Positions 39,016 through 49,345 are shown, numbered from the stretch's first letter. The stretch is DNA of 64,000 nt from Thermomonas sp. (GCF_029945965.1 NZ_JAQSDO010000006.1:124001-188000); one strand, 5' to 3'. Made by a program: numbers and translations. Notes: a model not told the origin generated them from the sequence alone.

Positions 39016-39911
39016 CACTCCGGCCAATCCAGCTCGCCCTCGACCACCGTTACCGCGCGCCCACCCGACCACACATCGCCGGCAGCATCAACCTGCAACT
39101 CTATGATCGCGTCGAAGCCGACCTCGCGGCCTTGGCTTACCCGATAGAAGCCATCAGCGCTTGGTAGTGCGTGTTGATCGGCCAGCCATGCCGCCAGCGT
39201 CGCATTCGCAGCACCAGAGGCAGCATCCTCGAACTGCGACGGTGTACCCACGAACGCGCGCACCGCAAAGTAGTGGACCGGATCTTCGCTGCGTGCATAC
39301 ACGAACAGGCCCATGCTGTCTGTGGTTTCAGCCAGTGTTGAAATGGCATTCCAGTCCGGTGTCGCGCTACGCAGGTCTGCTTCGCTGGCAAGTTCCGCCA
39401 GCCACCAACGGCGGCCGCCATCCATCAATGCCGGTGGCAGCGCACCGAGCCGCAGGCCGGCCAGTGCATCGCGCAGGCGCGGATCGCCAGGCGTCGCGAT
39501 TTCCTGCACCCGCGCGCGCGGGGTGCGCACCGCAACCGTGCGTTCGCGAGCTTCGCCATGAACCTGCAGCGGCAGCTTGCCGGCGATTCCGTCCTGCACG
39601 AGGAACTTGCCTGAAGACGCGCCATCGCGCGGCACTGCCAGCCCGGCATCGAGCACGGCGTGCGCGGTGCCGACGCTCGGATGGCCGGCGAACGGCACTT
39701 CACGGCGCGGGCTGAACATGCGGATGCGGTAGCTGGCGTCGTCGGAATCCGCCGGGAACACGAAGGTGGTTTCCGGCAAGCGGGTCCAGCGCGCGATTGC
39801 CTGCATCGCTGCATCGTCCAGGCCCTGCGCATCCAGCACCACGGCCAATGGATTGCCAGCACCGGGGCGGGTGGCGAAGACATCAAGCTGCACATAACGA
39901 CGATTAGGCAT
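39015..39911 (-). CDS. PhzF-family isomerase/epimerase
   Basis: A 298-residue protein with the diaminopimelate-epimerase fold. The catalytic glutamate is in LPETTFV, and PFAGHPSVGTAHAV and SGAANATLAAW are conserved pocket motifs. PhzF isomerises an intermediate of phenazine synthesis, but most family members (YddE-like) occur outside phenazine clusters, as here, and have unknown substrates. It is divergent from lysAC. Confidence 0.85.
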   Translation of the reverse strand: MPNRRYVQLDVFATRPGAGNPLAVVLDAQGLDDAAMQAIARWTRLPETTFVFPADSDDASYRIRMFSPRREVPFAGHPSVGTAHAVLDAGLAVPRDGASSGKFLVQDGIAGKLPLQVHGEARERTVAVRTPRARVQEIATPGDPRLRDALAGLRLGALPPALMDGGRRWWLAELASEADLRSATPDWNAISTLAETTDSMGLFVYARSEDPVHYFAVRAFVGTPSQFEDAASGAANATLAAWLADQHALPSADGFYRVSQGREVGFDAIIELQVDAAGDVWSGGRAVTVVEGELDWPE

Positions 39912-40000
39912 AAGCGAATGCGGTCCAGCCGGCAGGAGGGGCCGTTAGAATGCACCACCGCCCGCGCCGCGGGCAGCACTGACTCATTCCGATCCCGCCC

Positions 40001-42631
40001 ATGTCCATTGCTCTTGCGCCTGTGTCCGACCGACCCGCACCTGACAGGGACTGCCGCTGGCTGGTCCTGAAGTTCGGTGGAACCTCGGTCTCCAAACGTA
40101 CGCGCTGGGACACCATCGGCCGGCTTGCATCGGAGCGTGCGGCACAGGAAGACGCACGCGTGCTGGTGGTGGTCTCGGCCTTGTCCGGGGTCACCAACGA
40201 ACTCTCCGCGATCTGCGCTGGTGACGATATCGCTGCGCGTGTCGATGCGCTGGTCCAGCGTCATCGCGCGTTCTGTGGCGAACTCGATCTCGAAGCCGAT
40301 GACGTGCTCGGCGAGCGCTTCGCCGCGTTGCAGGCACTGGTCGAAGATCCACGTGCGACCTCGCTTGCACTGGACTGGCAGGCCGAAGTGCTGGCGCAAG
40401 GTGAATTGCTGTCATCGACGATCGGCGCGGCTTACCTGCACGCCAGCGGCCACGACTTCGGCTGGTGCGATGCGCGCGAGTGGCTGGACGCGGTGCCGCC
40501 GCAGCCCAACCAGGCCGAGTGGTCGCAGCGGCTATCGGTGAATTGCCAATGCCAAGGCAGTGCCGAGTGGCGCCAGCGTTTCGCGGCGCAACCAGCGCGG
40601 ATGCTGATTACACAGGGTTTCATCGCACGGCATCGCGACGGCGGGACTGCGATCCTCGGCCGTGGTGGTTCGGATACCTCCGCGGCCTACTTCGGTGCGC
40701 TGCTCGGCGCGGACCGCGTCGAAATCTGGACCGACGTGCCCGGCATGTTCAGCGCCAATCCGCGCGAGGTGCCAGATGCACGCCTGCTGACCCAGCTCGA
40801 CTATTACGAAGCACAGGAAATCGCCACCACCGGCGCCAAGGTCCTGCACGCACGTTCAATCAAGCCGTGCCGTGATGCCGGCGTACCGATGTCGATCCTG
40901 GACACCGAGCGCCCGGAGCTGCCCGGCACCCGCATCGATGGCAGCGCCCAGCCCGTCCTTGGGGTGAAGGCGATCAGCCGCCGCAACGGCATCGTGCTGG
41001 TGTCGATGGAAGGCATCGGGATGTGGCAACAGGTCGGCTTCCTGTCCGACGTGTTCGAGTGCTTCAAGCGTCATGGCCTGTCGGTGGACCTGATCGGTTC
41101 GTCGGAAACGAATGTCACGGTCTCGCTGGATCCGTCCGAGAACCTGGTCAGCACCGACGTACTCGCACGCCTGTCCGAAGACCTGTCGCAGCTGTGTCGG
41201 GTCAAGGTGATCCTGCCGTGCGCGGCGATCACCCTGGTCGGGCGCGGCATGCGCTCGCTGCTGCACAAACTGTCCGAAGTCTGGGCGATGTTCGGGCAGG
41301 AACGCGTGCACCTGATCTCGCAGTCGTCCAACGACCTCAACCTGACCTTCGTGGTCGACGAAGCTGCCGCCGACGGCATGCTGCCGCGGTTGCACGCGGC
41401 ACTGATCGATAGCGGTGCGATGCCGGTTTACGAGGGTCAGGTGTTCGGCCCGCGCTGGCGTGAAATCAATGGCACGGTGCGTCCGCGCGGCACGCCGTGG
41501 TGGCGCGGTGCGCATGAACGCGATGCATTGCTGGTGCTTGCCGAGCAAGGTACGCCGCGCTACGCCTACCATCTACCTACGGTGCTTGATCGTGCCCGCC
41601 AGTTGAAGGCCATTGCAGCGGTCGACCGCCACTACTATGCGATCAAGGCCAATTCGCATCCGGAGATCCTGAAGACATTGGAGCAGGAAGGCTTCGGCCT
41701 GGAGTGCGTGTCGCAGGGAGAACTCGAGCGAGTGTTCGATGTCTTGCCCGATCTTTCGCCGCAACGCGTGCTGTTCACCCCTAGCTTCGCACCCATCGAC
41801 GAATACGCGGCGGCACTGGCGCGCGGCGTCACCGTCACAGTCGACAACGCCGAGTTGCTGCGTTGCTGGCCGGAGGTCTTCCGTGGCCGCGAACTCTGGC
41901 TGCGCATCGACCTTGGCCATGGCGATGGCCATCATCAAAAAGTGAACACCGGTGGCAAGGCATCCAAGTTCGGCCTGTCGGCCCAGCGCGTGGAGGAATT
42001 CGTCGAGATCGCGCGTGGACTTGATGTGCGCATCACTGGCGTGCACGCGCACCTGGGCAGCGGCATCGAGACCAGCGAACACTGGAAGCAGGTGGTGGAT
42101 GAACTGGCTGGCTTCGCACGCCGTATCGGCAGCGTCGAGATCCTGGACATTGGTGGCGGCTTGCCGATCCCGTACAGCGACGACGATGAGCCCTTCGACC
42201 TCGATGCATGGGCCGATGGACTGGCTTCGATCAAGGCCATCCATCCGGCGTTCAAACTGGCGATCGAACCAGGCCGGTTCCTGGTCGCCGAATCGGGCGT
42301 GTTGCTGGCGCATGCCACCCAGGTGATCGAGAAGGATGGCGTGCTGCGGGTGGGGCTGGATGCAGGCATGAACGCGCTGATCCGGCCTGCGCTATACGAC
42401 GCTTGGCACGACATCATCAACCTGTCGCGGCTGGATGCTGCCTGCGACGGCGAGTTCGAGGTGGTCGGTCCGATCTGCGAATCCAGCGACGTGTTCGGCC
42501 AGCGCGTGAAGCTTCCCGCAGCCACGGCGCCGGGTGACGTGATGATGTTGGCCGATGCCGGTGCCTACGGCATGGCGATGGCCAATACTTACAACCTGCG
42601 GGCCTTGCCGACCGAGGACGTGATCGAATGA
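40001..42631 (+). CDS. lysAC: Bifunctional aspartate kinase / diaminopimelate decarboxylase LysAC
   Basis: An 876-residue fusion of the first and last enzymes of lysine synthesis. The N-terminal half is aspartate kinase, with KFGGTSVS at 24-31 and two ACT-type regulatory segments to about 480. The C-terminal half is PLP-dependent DAP decarboxylase: the PLP lysine is in YYAIKANSHPE near residue 547, with HAHLGSGIE, DIGGGLPIPY and the active-site CESSD. The fusion is known in Xanthomonadaceae. Its stop overlaps the murL start (ATGA). Confidence 0.93.
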   Translation: MSIALAPVSDRPAPDRDCRWLVLKFGGTSVSKRTRWDTIGRLASERAAQEDARVLVVVSALSGVTNELSAICAGDDIAARVDALVQRHRAFCGELDLEADDVLGERFAALQALVEDPRATSLALDWQAEVLAQGELLSSTIGAAYLHASGHDFGWCDAREWLDAVPPQPNQAEWSQRLSVNCQCQGSAEWRQRFAAQPARMLITQGFIARHRDGGTAILGRGGSDTSAAYFGALLGADRVEIWTDVPGMFSANPREVPDARLLTQLDYYEAQEIATTGAKVLHARSIKPCRDAGVPMSILDTERPELPGTRIDGSAQPVLGVKAISRRNGIVLVSMEGIGMWQQVGFLSDVFECFKRHGLSVDLIGSSETNVTVSLDPSENLVSTDVLARLSEDLSQLCRVKVILPCAAITLVGRGMRSLLHKLSEVWAMFGQERVHLISQSSNDLNLTFVVDEAAADGMLPRLHAALIDSGAMPVYEGQVFGPRWREINGTVRPRGTPWWRGAHERDALLVLAEQGTPRYAYHLPTVLDRARQLKAIAAVDRHYYAIKANSHPEILKTLEQEGFGLECVSQGELERVFDVLPDLSPQRVLFTPSFAPIDEYAAALARGVTVTVDNAELLRCWPEVFRGRELWLRIDLGHGDGHHQKVNTGGKASKFGLSAQRVEEFVEIARGLDVRITGVHAHLGSGIETSEHWKQVVDELAGFARRIGSVEILDIGGGLPIPYSDDDEPFDLDAWADGLASIKAIHPAFKLAIEPGRFLVAESGVLLAHATQVIEKDGVLRVGLDAGMNALIRPALYDAWHDIINLSRLDAACDGEFEVVGPICESSDVFGQRVKLPAATAPGDVMMLADAGAYGMAMANTYNLRALPTEDVIE

Positions 42632-44004
42632 GTGAGTGGATGTTCCAGCGCGACGCCATCAACGAATTTCATTTCGTGCGTTGCGGTTTCGATGCGGCGA
42701 CCGGCATCGCGCAACTGGTGTATGCCTTCGACGATGGCCCGGAGCTAGTCGAGACCGTCACTGTGCCTGGCGCACCGTTCGTTTTGGACGCGACGCGTGC
42801 GCATGCGGTGGACCAGGCATTGCGCCTGCTGCACCTGATTGCGGGCGTCAGCTACTACAAGGCCGCGGTGCCCGTACATATCCGCATCGACAGCTACAAC
42901 ATCGATGCCGACACGGCTACGTTGCTGGATGCGATCTACCTCAACGGGCTTGGCGAGTTCGCCTATCGCAACAACCTTAACCTGCACGATCGCATCCGCT
43001 TCCCGCATCGCGATGCTGCGGATGCCGCTGCGCCCACTGTCGGCCTGCGCGAGCATGCATTGGTCGCGATTGGTGGCGGCAAGGATTCACTGGTCAGTAT
43101 TGAAGCCTTGCGCACGTTGGGTGTCGCGCAGACCGTGACCTGGATTGGCGGCTCGCAACTGATCGCCGCCTGCGCCGCACAGACTGGGCTGCCTACGCTC
43201 AATGTCGGCCGCGCGCTTGCGTCGCGGTTGTTCGACTACAACCGGCAGGGCGCGTGGAACGGGCATATCCCGGTGACCGCGGTGAACTCGGCGATCCTGG
43301 TGTTGACGGCGCTGCTGCACGGCGTCGATCAAGTGGTGTTCTCCAACGAGCGTTCGGCCAGCTATGGCTCGATGATCGTGGCTGAAGACGGCAGCACCAC
43401 AAAAGAGGTCAACCACCAGTGGTCGAAGGGCTGGGTATTCGAATCAATATTCGGCGACTACGTCAGTCGTCATGTCGCGGCCGACCTGCATTACTACTCG
43501 TTGCTGCGCCCACTCAGCGAGTTGGCGGTGGCGCGACAGTTCGCGAAGTCGACCCGTTACGACGCGCATTTTTCCAGCTGCAACCGCAATTTCCACATCC
43601 TCGGCGAACGGCCAGTGAGTCGCTGGTGCGGCGTCTGCCCCAAGTGTCATTTCGTATTCCTGGCGTTGGCGCCGTTTATGCCGAAACCGCGCTTGATGGG
43701 CATCTTCGGGCGTAACCTGCTGGATGATCCGGCGCAGACCGCAGGCTTTGATGCGCTGCTGGAATACCAGGACCACAAGCCGTTCGAATGCGTGGGCGAA
43801 GGCCGCGAGTCGCGTGCCGCAATGGCCGCGCTCACCGCTCGCGCGGAATGGCGTGGCGATGCACTGGTCGAGCGTTTCGCCCGAGAGATCATGCCGCAGC
43901 TGGACCAGGATGCATTGCGCATCGAGCCTTTGCTGGTACCGGATGAGGAGCAGCAGATCCCGGCGAAGCTGCAGGAGCGACTGGGTGCGTATTTCGCAGC
44001 TTGA
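42628..44004 (+). CDS. murL: UDP-MurNAc-L-Ala-L-Glu epimerase MurL
   Basis: A 458-residue protein matching MurL of Xanthomonas, which epimerises the terminal L-Glu of UDP-MurNAc-L-Ala-L-Glu to D-Glu using ATP. It has a PP-loop-like nucleotide motif GGGKDS at 149-154 and a C-rich WCGVCPKC element near residue 332, plausibly metal-binding. Immediately downstream is MurD2, its partner, which makes the call strong. It overlaps lysAC by four bases and murD2 by 20. Confidence 0.87.
   Translation: MSEWMFQRDAINEFHFVRCGFDAATGIAQLVYAFDDGPELVETVTVPGAPFVLDATRAHAVDQALRLLHLIAGVSYYKAAVPVHIRIDSYNIDADTATLLDAIYLNGLGEFAYRNNLNLHDRIRFPHRDAADAAAPTVGLREHALVAIGGGKDSLVSIEALRTLGVAQTVTWIGGSQLIAACAAQTGLPTLNVGRALASRLFDYNRQGAWNGHIPVTAVNSAILVLTALLHGVDQVVFSNERSASYGSMIVAEDGSTTKEVNHQWSKGWVFESIFGDYVSRHVAADLHYYSLLRPLSELAVARQFAKSTRYDAHFSSCNRNFHILGERPVSRWCGVCPKCHFVFLALAPFMPKPRLMGIFGRNLLDDPAQTAGFDALLEYQDHKPFECVGEGRESRAAMAALTARAEWRGDALVERFAREIMPQLDQDALRIEPLLVPDEEQQIPAKLQERLGAYFAA
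43973..43977 (+). promoter_or_regulatory. Ribosome binding site deciding the murD2 start
   Basis: AGGAG lies seven bases before the GTG at 43985, inside the end of murL. The next GTG at 44006 lacks such a site. This favours the upstream GTG and coupled translation. Confidence 0.6.
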
Positions 44005-45397
44005 AGTGATTGCAGCAAATGGTGGCCGCATCGCCCTTTGGGGCTGGGGCTGCGAAGGACGAGCTGCCTATCAGGCGATCCGCTCGCGCCTGCGGGACTT
44101 GCCGCTGACATTGTTTTGCAGCGCCAGCGAAGCCGAAGAAGCACGCGTCATCGGCGATCGCTGGCTGTGCGCCGGCACCGAAGTCACTGCCGAAACACTC
44201 GCCTTGCATGCGCTGGTGGTGAAATCGCCCGGCATCAGTCCGTATCGTCCCGAAGCACTTGCCGCGGCGGCGCTGGGAACGCGTTTCATTGGTGGCACTG
44301 CGCTGTGGTTCGCCGAACATGCGACGACCGATGGCGTTGCGCGCGACGTGCTGTGTGTCACCGGCACCAAGGGCAAGAGCACGACCTCGGCGCTGCTTGC
44401 GCATCTGTTGCGTTGCGCGGGCATGCGCACCGCGCTGGCCGGCAACATCGGTGTGCCTTTGCTCGAATTGCTGGACGCACAGGCGGATGCGTGGGTGGTG
44501 GAGTTGTCGAGCTACCAGACCCGCGATGTCGCCGCATCCGGCGTGCGCCCGGGTATCGCCATCGTCACCAATGTGTTTCCCGAACACCTTGACTGGCATG
44601 GCAGCGAAGCACGCTATGTCGAGGACAAGCTGGCATTGCTGACCGAAGCAAAGCCACGCATCGCCGTACTCAATGCCGCCGACCCGCGGCTTGCGGCGCT
44701 GTCGCTGCCGGACAGTGACGTGCATTGGTATGGGAACGCGGAGGGCTGGCACCTGCGCGGTGACGAGCTATACCGCGGCGATGCCTTCATCATGGACACC
44801 AAGTCGCTACCGCTGCCCGGTCGCCACAACCGCAGCAACCTGTGCGCGGTGCTGACGGCGCTTGAGGCATTCGGGCTGGATGCGATTGCGCTTGCGCCGC
44901 ACGCAGCGGATTTCCAGCCGTTGCCGCATCGCCTGCAACTGCTTGGCGAGTGCGACGGGATCACCTACGTCAATGATTCGATCAGCACCACGCCACACGC
45001 GACGCTGGCGGCATTGGAGCTGTATCGGGATCGCGTTGTTGCAGTTCTGGTCGGCGGGCATGACCGCGGCCTGCCGTGGGAGGCCTTCGCCGATGCCATG
45101 CGCGCGCATGCACCTGTTGCAGTCATCACCATGGGCCAGAACGGACCGCGCATCCTCGACCTGCTTTCAGCTGTCGCAGAAGAACGAAGCTTCGTGCTGG
45201 AAGCCGCGACAGATCTTCCCGATGCGATGGCCAAGGCGCGTGCGGCCCTGCCGGATGGCGGCGTGCTGCTGCTGTCGCCCGGCGCGCCCAGCTTCGGCGC
45301 GTACAAGGATTACACGGCACGCGGTCGCCATTTCACGGAGCTTGCTGGCTTCGATCTCGACGTTATTTCCGGGATTGCAGGCATGGGGATTGCCTGA
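43985..45397 (+). CDS. murD2: UDP-MurNAc-L-Ala--L-glutamate ligase MurD2
   Basis: A 470-residue Mur ligase. The ATP loop is [14 protein letters not shown] at 126-134, followed by ELSSYQTRD and the C-terminal [21 protein letters not shown]. In Xanthomonas, MurD2 adds L-Glu instead of the D-Glu added by MurD, and MurL then inverts it. The start is GTG at 43985, with an AGGAG site; that overlaps murL by 20 bases. GTG at 44006 is the alternative. Confidence 0.87.
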   Translation: MRISQLEVIAANGGRIALWGWGCEGRAAYQAIRSRLRDLPLTLFCSASEAEEARVIGDRWLCAGTEVTAETLALHALVVKSPGISPYRPEALAAAALGTRFIGGTALWFAEHATTDGVARDVLCVTGTKGKSTTSALLAHLLRCAGMRTALAGNIGVPLLELLDAQADAWVVELSSYQTRDVAASGVRPGIAIVTNVFPEHLDWHGSEARYVEDKLALLTEAKPRIAVLNAADPRLAALSLPDSDVHWYGNAEGWHLRGDELYRGDAFIMDTKSLPLPGRHNRSNLCAVLTALEAFGLDAIALAPHAADFQPLPHRLQLLGECDGITYVNDSISTTPHATLAALELYRDRVVAVLVGGHDRGLPWEAFADAMRAHAPVAVITMGQNGPRILDLLSAVAEERSFVLEAATDLPDAMAKARAALPDGGVLLLSPGAPSFGAYKDYTARGRHFTELAGFDLDVISGIAGMGIA

Positions 45398-45415
45398 TGT
45401 CTGTCAGCCAAATGC

Positions 45416-45513
45416 ATGCGGGGCAAGCCCCGCATCTACGAATGGAGTCCCGTCCTCAAGCCGTATGGTGATGTTGCAAATGCCACCCCGTAGGTGTGGG
45501 GCTTGCCCCACAC
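45416..45513. repeat. Inverted pair of REP-like palindromes after murD2
   Basis: Two related palindromes face each other. Left (45416-45439): stem ATGCGGGGC/GCCCCGCAT with an AA loop and tail CTAC. Right (45490-45513): GTAGGTGTGGGGCTTGCC and its matching arm. Both read GTAG-R-TGYGGGGCTTGCCCC when aligned in one direction. The layout, two inverted hairpins 50 bases apart, is that of a REP doublet/REPIN. It occupies the 224-base gap to the next gene. Confidence 0.72.
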
Positions 45514-45621
45514 GCGGAGTTTTGCCCACACAACGTTGTTTGCCCCATACGAAAATGCGTCCATCACGACGCCTGAATGCACAGGGCATAAGCTGGCGTC
45601 CTTTCACTCGGAGCCTGCCTC

Positions 45622-46401
45622 ATGCGTCGCTGCCTGCTTACCATCGGACTCATGCTCGCCACCGCGCCCGTCTTCGCGAAGATGCAGGCCAAGCCGGTGG
45701 AATGGCATGTCGGCAACGACCACTTCAGCGGTTATGTGGTCTATGACGATGCTGGCAAGGCCAAGCGCCCCGGCCTGGTCATGGTGCCTGACTGGTACGG
45801 CGTGACCGACAGCGCACTGGAGAAGGCCAAGCACATTGCCGGGCAGGACTACGTGGTGTTGCTGACCGATGTCTATGGCAAGGGCGTGCGGCCCAAGTCC
45901 AATGATGAGGCGCTAGCGCAGGTCAAGAAACTCAATGGCGACGACATGGCCTGGCGTGCGCGGATCAACAAAGCGGTCGACGTGCTGAAGGCGCAGGCCG
46001 GCAGCGCACCACTGGACGCCTCGAAAATTGGTGCATTGGGCTACTGCTTCGGCGGCTCCACTGTGCTGGAGCTCGCCCGCAGCGGCGCCGACATCGCCGG
46101 TGTGGTGACCTTCCATGGCGGGCTAAGCACGCCGATGCCGGCCAAGCCGGGTTCGATCAAGGCCAGCGTACTTGTGCTCAACGGCGCCGACGACAAGGGC
46201 GCTGCAGGCGATATCGTGGGCTTCCAGCAGGAAATGAACGAGGCCGGCGCCGACTGGCAATTCGTGAACTTCAGCGGTGCGGTGCACTGCTTCGCGCTGC
46301 CAACGGCCAACCGTCCGGGTTGCATGTACAACGAACGCGCCGCGACACGCGGGGAATTGATGATGCACAATTTCTTCGCGGAGCGATTCGCGGCGAAGTG
46401 A
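45622..46401 (+). CDS. Dienelactone hydrolase family protein, exported
   Basis: A 259-residue alpha/beta hydrolase. A signal peptide (LLTIGLMLATAPVFAK) suggests periplasmic location. The DLH-type nucleophile is a cysteine, C142 in LGYCFGGS, with a late catalytic-region GAVHCFALPTAN. Substrate unknown. GGAG before the ATG at 45622 fixes the start. It is preceded by the REP-like pair and convergent with ispB, 38 bases apart. Confidence 0.85.
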   Translation: MRRCLLTIGLMLATAPVFAKMQAKPVEWHVGNDHFSGYVVYDDAGKAKRPGLVMVPDWYGVTDSALEKAKHIAGQDYVVLLTDVYGKGVRPKSNDEALAQVKKLNGDDMAWRARINKAVDVLKAQAGSAPLDASKIGALGYCFGGSTVLELARSGADIAGVVTFHGGLSTPMPAKPGSIKASVLVLNGADDKGAAGDIVGFQQEMNEAGADWQFVNFSGAVHCFALPTANRPGCMYNERAATRGELMMHNFFAERFAAK

Positions 46402-46439
46402 ATCCCGTGGCAAAACTCTTGTAGGAGCTAACAGGTTAC

Positions 46440-47468
46440 TCAGTGGTCGCGGCTGACTGCGTAACCCGCCAAGCCGCGCAAGGCGGCGACATGCTCGTTG
46501 TCGGGCAGTCCCGACAACGCGAATTCTGCATCGCTTGCGTGTTGCCGGGCGCAGGCGCGGCTGTAGTCCAGGCTGCCGCAAGACTCGATCGCGGCAAGTA
46601 CCTGCGGCATCGCATCGGTATCGCCATGTTCGATGGCATTACGCAGCACGGCTTTCACTTCAGCATCGCTGTGCTGCATCGCATGGATCAGCGGCAAGGT
46701 GGCCTTGCCCTCGGCAAGGTCGTCACCGAGGTTCTTGCCCAGCGTCGCCGCATCGGAGGCGTAATCGAGCACATCGTCGGCGATCTGGAAGGCATAGCCC
46801 AGGTGCAGGCCATAGGTGTGCATGGCGTCGCAGGTGGTGGCATCGGCGCCGGCCAGTAGCGCGCCGAGCCGGGTCGCGGCGGCAAACAGCACCGCGGTCT
46901 TGCGTTCGATCACGCGCAGGTAGGCGGCTTCGTCGGTGTCCGGGTTGCGCACATGCAGCAATTGCAGGACTTCGCCCTCTGCAATCGTGTTGGTGGTATC
47001 GGCCAGGATCCGCATCACATCGAGCTGGTCCAGCTCCACCATCAGCTGGAAGCTGCGCGAGTACAGAAAGTCGCCAACCAGCACCGATGCGGCATTGCCC
47101 CACACCGCATTGGCGGTGCTGCGGCCGCGGCGCAGGTCGGATTCGTCGACCACGTCGTCGTGCAGCAGGGTCGCGGTATGGATGAACTCGACCACTGCCG
47201 CCAACTGGTGCGCATCCGGGCCGCGATGGCCAAGTGCACCGGCAGCGAGCAACAACAGCATTGGCCGCAGGCGCTTGCCACCCGCGCCAATGATGTACTC
47301 GGCGACCTGGTTGATCAGGACCACGTCCGAGGCCAGGCGCTGGCGGATCAGGGCGTCCATTGCGGCCATCTCGGGCGCGGTCAGGGCCTGGATCGCCGGC
47401 AAGTCCAATTGCCTGCCAAGTGACGGCCGGGGCTGGGGCCTGGGATGAGGAGCAGGGGTATCGGGCAT
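46440..47468 (-). CDS. ispB: Polyprenyl diphosphate synthase (octaprenyl-type, IspB-like)
   Basis: A 342-residue all-trans prenyl transferase that builds the side chain of ubiquinone. The two Asp-rich motifs are LLHDDVVDESD (first, 102-111) and the second in QIADDVLDY near residue 233; GAGGKRLRP binds diphosphate. Residues upstream of the first motif are small, compatible with a long product (C40), so octaprenyl is likely but not certain. The ATG at 47468 is chosen; upstream residues look non-coding. Divergent from ssb. Confidence 0.88.
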   Translation of the reverse strand: MPDTPAPHPRPQPRPSLGRQLDLPAIQALTAPEMAAMDALIRQRLASDVVLINQVAEYIIGAGGKRLRPMLLLLAAGALGHRGPDAHQLAAVVEFIHTATLLHDDVVDESDLRRGRSTANAVWGNAASVLVGDFLYSRSFQLMVELDQLDVMRILADTTNTIAEGEVLQLLHVRNPDTDEAAYLRVIERKTAVLFAAATRLGALLAGADATTCDAMHTYGLHLGYAFQIADDVLDYASDAATLGKNLGDDLAEGKATLPLIHAMQHSDAEVKAVLRNAIEHGDTDAMPQVLAAIESCGSLDYSRACARQHASDAEFALSGLPDNEHVAALRGLAGYAVSRDH

Positions 47469-47580
47469 GGGCAAGAGCTTTGAGGGACGCGGAATTATAG
47501 GCTGTGCACCATGTTCGACCGACATGCGGCAATTTCCCACCCAATCTCGGAGCGGATCCCGATGGTCGTGGCGCGGCAGC

Positions 47581-47586
47581 TATAAT
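47581..47586 (+). promoter_or_regulatory. -10 box of the ssb promoter
   Basis: A perfect TATAAT 46 bases before the ssb ATG, the clearest -10 element in the window. No good -35 is visible 17 bases upstream. A small hairpin CGTCCG/CGGACG at 47598-47612 follows in the leader. Confidence 0.5.
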
Positions 47587-47632
47587 TCAATGCTGATCGT
47601 CCGCTCCGGACGGCAACAAGGCGAGGAATGAC

Positions 47633-48136
47633 ATGGCCCGCGGCGTGAACAAGGTGATCCTGGTCGGCAATCTGGGTAACGACCCGGAAGTGAAATACAC
47701 CCAAGGCGGCATGGCGATCACCAAGGTCAGCCTGGCTACCACCTCGGTTCGCAAGGACAAGGAGGGCAACCAGCAGGAACAGACGCAATGGCACCGCGTC
47801 ACCTTCTTCGGCAAGCTCGGCGAGATCGCCGGCGAGTACCTCAAGAAGGGCTCGCAGGTGTACGTCGAGGGTGAAATCCGCTACGACAAATTCACCGGCC
47901 AGGATGGCGTGGAGAAGTTCTTCACTGAGATCGTGGCCAACGAGATGCAGATGCTCGGTGGCCGTGCCGAAGGTGGTGGTGGCGGTGGTGGTGGGCAGCG
48001 CAGCGGTGGCGATTACCAGCGCGACAGTGGCGGCGATCGCCCGGCGCGCCCGGCACCCGCGCAGCGTCGCGATCCGGCGCCGCCCAAGCCGGCAAGCTTC
48101 GACGATGTGCCGTTCGACGACGACATTCCGTTCTGA
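47633..48136 (+). CDS. ssb: Single-stranded DNA-binding protein
   Basis: A 167-residue SSB. The OB fold spans about residues 1-110 ([37 protein letters not shown]), followed by a Gly/Arg/Ala-Pro linker. It ends in the acidic tip DDDIPF that recruits replication and repair proteins. It is essential for replication. Clean GAGGAATGAC ribosome site before the ATG at 47633. Confidence 0.96.
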   Translation: MARGVNKVILVGNLGNDPEVKYTQGGMAITKVSLATTSVRKDKEGNQQEQTQWHRVTFFGKLGEIAGEYLKKGSQVYVEGEIRYDKFTGQDGVEKFFTEIVANEMQMLGGRAEGGGGGGGGQRSGGDYQRDSGGDRPARPAPAQRRDPAPPKPASFDDVPFDDDIPF

Positions 48137-48162
48137 ACAGCACGCAGCAAGGAAGCAATCGC

Positions 48163-49224
48163 ATGACGACTTGGCTGGTTACCGGCGGCGCCGGTTTTAT
48201 CGGTGGCAACTTCGTGCTCGATGCGGTGCGCGGCGGCATCCGGGTGGTGAACCTGGATGCGCTGACCTATGCCGGCAACCGGGATACGCTGGCGGAGTTG
48301 GATGGTGATGCCAAGCATGTGTTCGTGCATGGCGACATCGGTGACGGCGATCTGGTCGCGCAGTTATTGGCCGAGCACCGCCCGGATGCGGTGGTGAACT
48401 TCGCCGCCGAGAGCCACGTTGATCGGTCCATCGACGGCCCGGCGGCATTCGTGCAGACCAATGTGGTTGGCACGCTTGCTTTGCTGGAAGCGGTGCGCGA
48501 CCACTGGAAGTCGCTCGAAGGCAATGCCAGGCAGGCGTTCCGTTTCCTGCATGTGTCCACCGACGAGGTCTACGGCTCGCTGGGCGAGACCGGCAAGTTC
48601 CGCGAGGACACGCCATACGCGCCGAATTCGCCGTACTCGGCATCAAAGGCAGCCTCCGACCACCTGGTGCGTGCGTTCCACCACACCTACGGCTTGCCGG
48701 TGGTGACCACCAACTGCAGCAACAATTACGGTCCGTACCAGTTTCCGGAAAAACTCGTCCCATTGATCATCGCCCGCGCGCTGGCCGGCGAGCCACTGCC
48801 GATCTATGGCGATGGCAAGAACGTGCGTGACTGGTTGTATGTAGGCGACCACGTCGCGGCGATCCGCGCCGTGCTGGAACACGGTCGCGTCGGCGAGACC
48901 TACAACGTAGGCGGCGATGCAGAGATGCAAAATATCCAGGTCGTGCATGCGATCTGCGCGCTGCTCGACGCACGCCGTCCGCGTGATGACGGCCAGTCGC
49001 GCGCATCGCAGATCACCTATGTTGCCGATCGCCCGGGCCATGACCGCCGTTACGCGATCAACGCAAGCAAGCTGAAGTCCGAACTGGGCTGGGCGCCGGC
49101 ACACAACTTCGAGCAGGGTATCGCCGACACCGTCGACTGGTACCTGGACAACCAGGATTGGGTCGGGCGCGTGCTGGATGGCAGTTACCGATTGGAACGC
49201 ATTGGGCAAGGTGGCGCGTGCTAG
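48163..49224 (+). CDS. rfbB: dTDP-glucose 4,6-dehydratase
   Basis: Converts dTDP-glucose to dTDP-4-keto-6-deoxyglucose, the second step to dTDP-L-rhamnose. It has 353 residues, with an NAD motif TGGAGFIGG near residue 6, the DEVYGSLGE loop and the catalytic YSASK. First of rfbBACD, 26 bases after ssb. It is followed by 121 bases containing two hairpins before rfbA. Confidence 0.95.
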   Translation: MTTWLVTGGAGFIGGNFVLDAVRGGIRVVNLDALTYAGNRDTLAELDGDAKHVFVHGDIGDGDLVAQLLAEHRPDAVVNFAAESHVDRSIDGPAAFVQTNVVGTLALLEAVRDHWKSLEGNARQAFRFLHVSTDEVYGSLGETGKFREDTPYAPNSPYSASKAASDHLVRAFHHTYGLPVVTTNCSNNYGPYQFPEKLVPLIIARALAGEPLPIYGDGKNVRDWLYVGDHVAAIRAVLEHGRVGETYNVGGDAEMQNIQVVHAICALLDARRPRDDGQSRASQITYVADRPGHDRRYAINASKLKSELGWAPAHNFEQGIADTVDWYLDNQDWVGRVLDGSYRLERIGQGGAC

Positions 49225-49259
49225 CGGACGCCATCAAGGCGTCTGCTGCGCCGCCGAGC

Positions 49260-49281
49260 GCCCGGCCATGGAAGGCCGGGC
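49260..49281. repeat. GGCCATCC-type hairpin between rfbB and rfbA
   Basis: Stem GCCCGGCC/GGCCGGGC with an ATGGAA loop. It shares arms with the sufB-sufC hairpin at 24186-24207. A shorter stem GACGCC/GGCGTC lies at 49227-49243, just after the rfbB stop. Being inside an operon, both must be read through, so they are more likely mRNA-processing or repeat-family elements than terminators. Confidence 0.5.
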
Positions 49282-49345
49282 AGGACAATCCACGTTCCAT
49301 GTTGTCGCGCCAAGGATGGCTACGAATTATTGAGGAGTGGGGTCG

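Noticed and set aside
46402..46439. Possible terminator between the convergent dienelactone-hydrolase and ispB genes
   Set aside because: No stem of useful length or T-run can be seen in these 38 bases.
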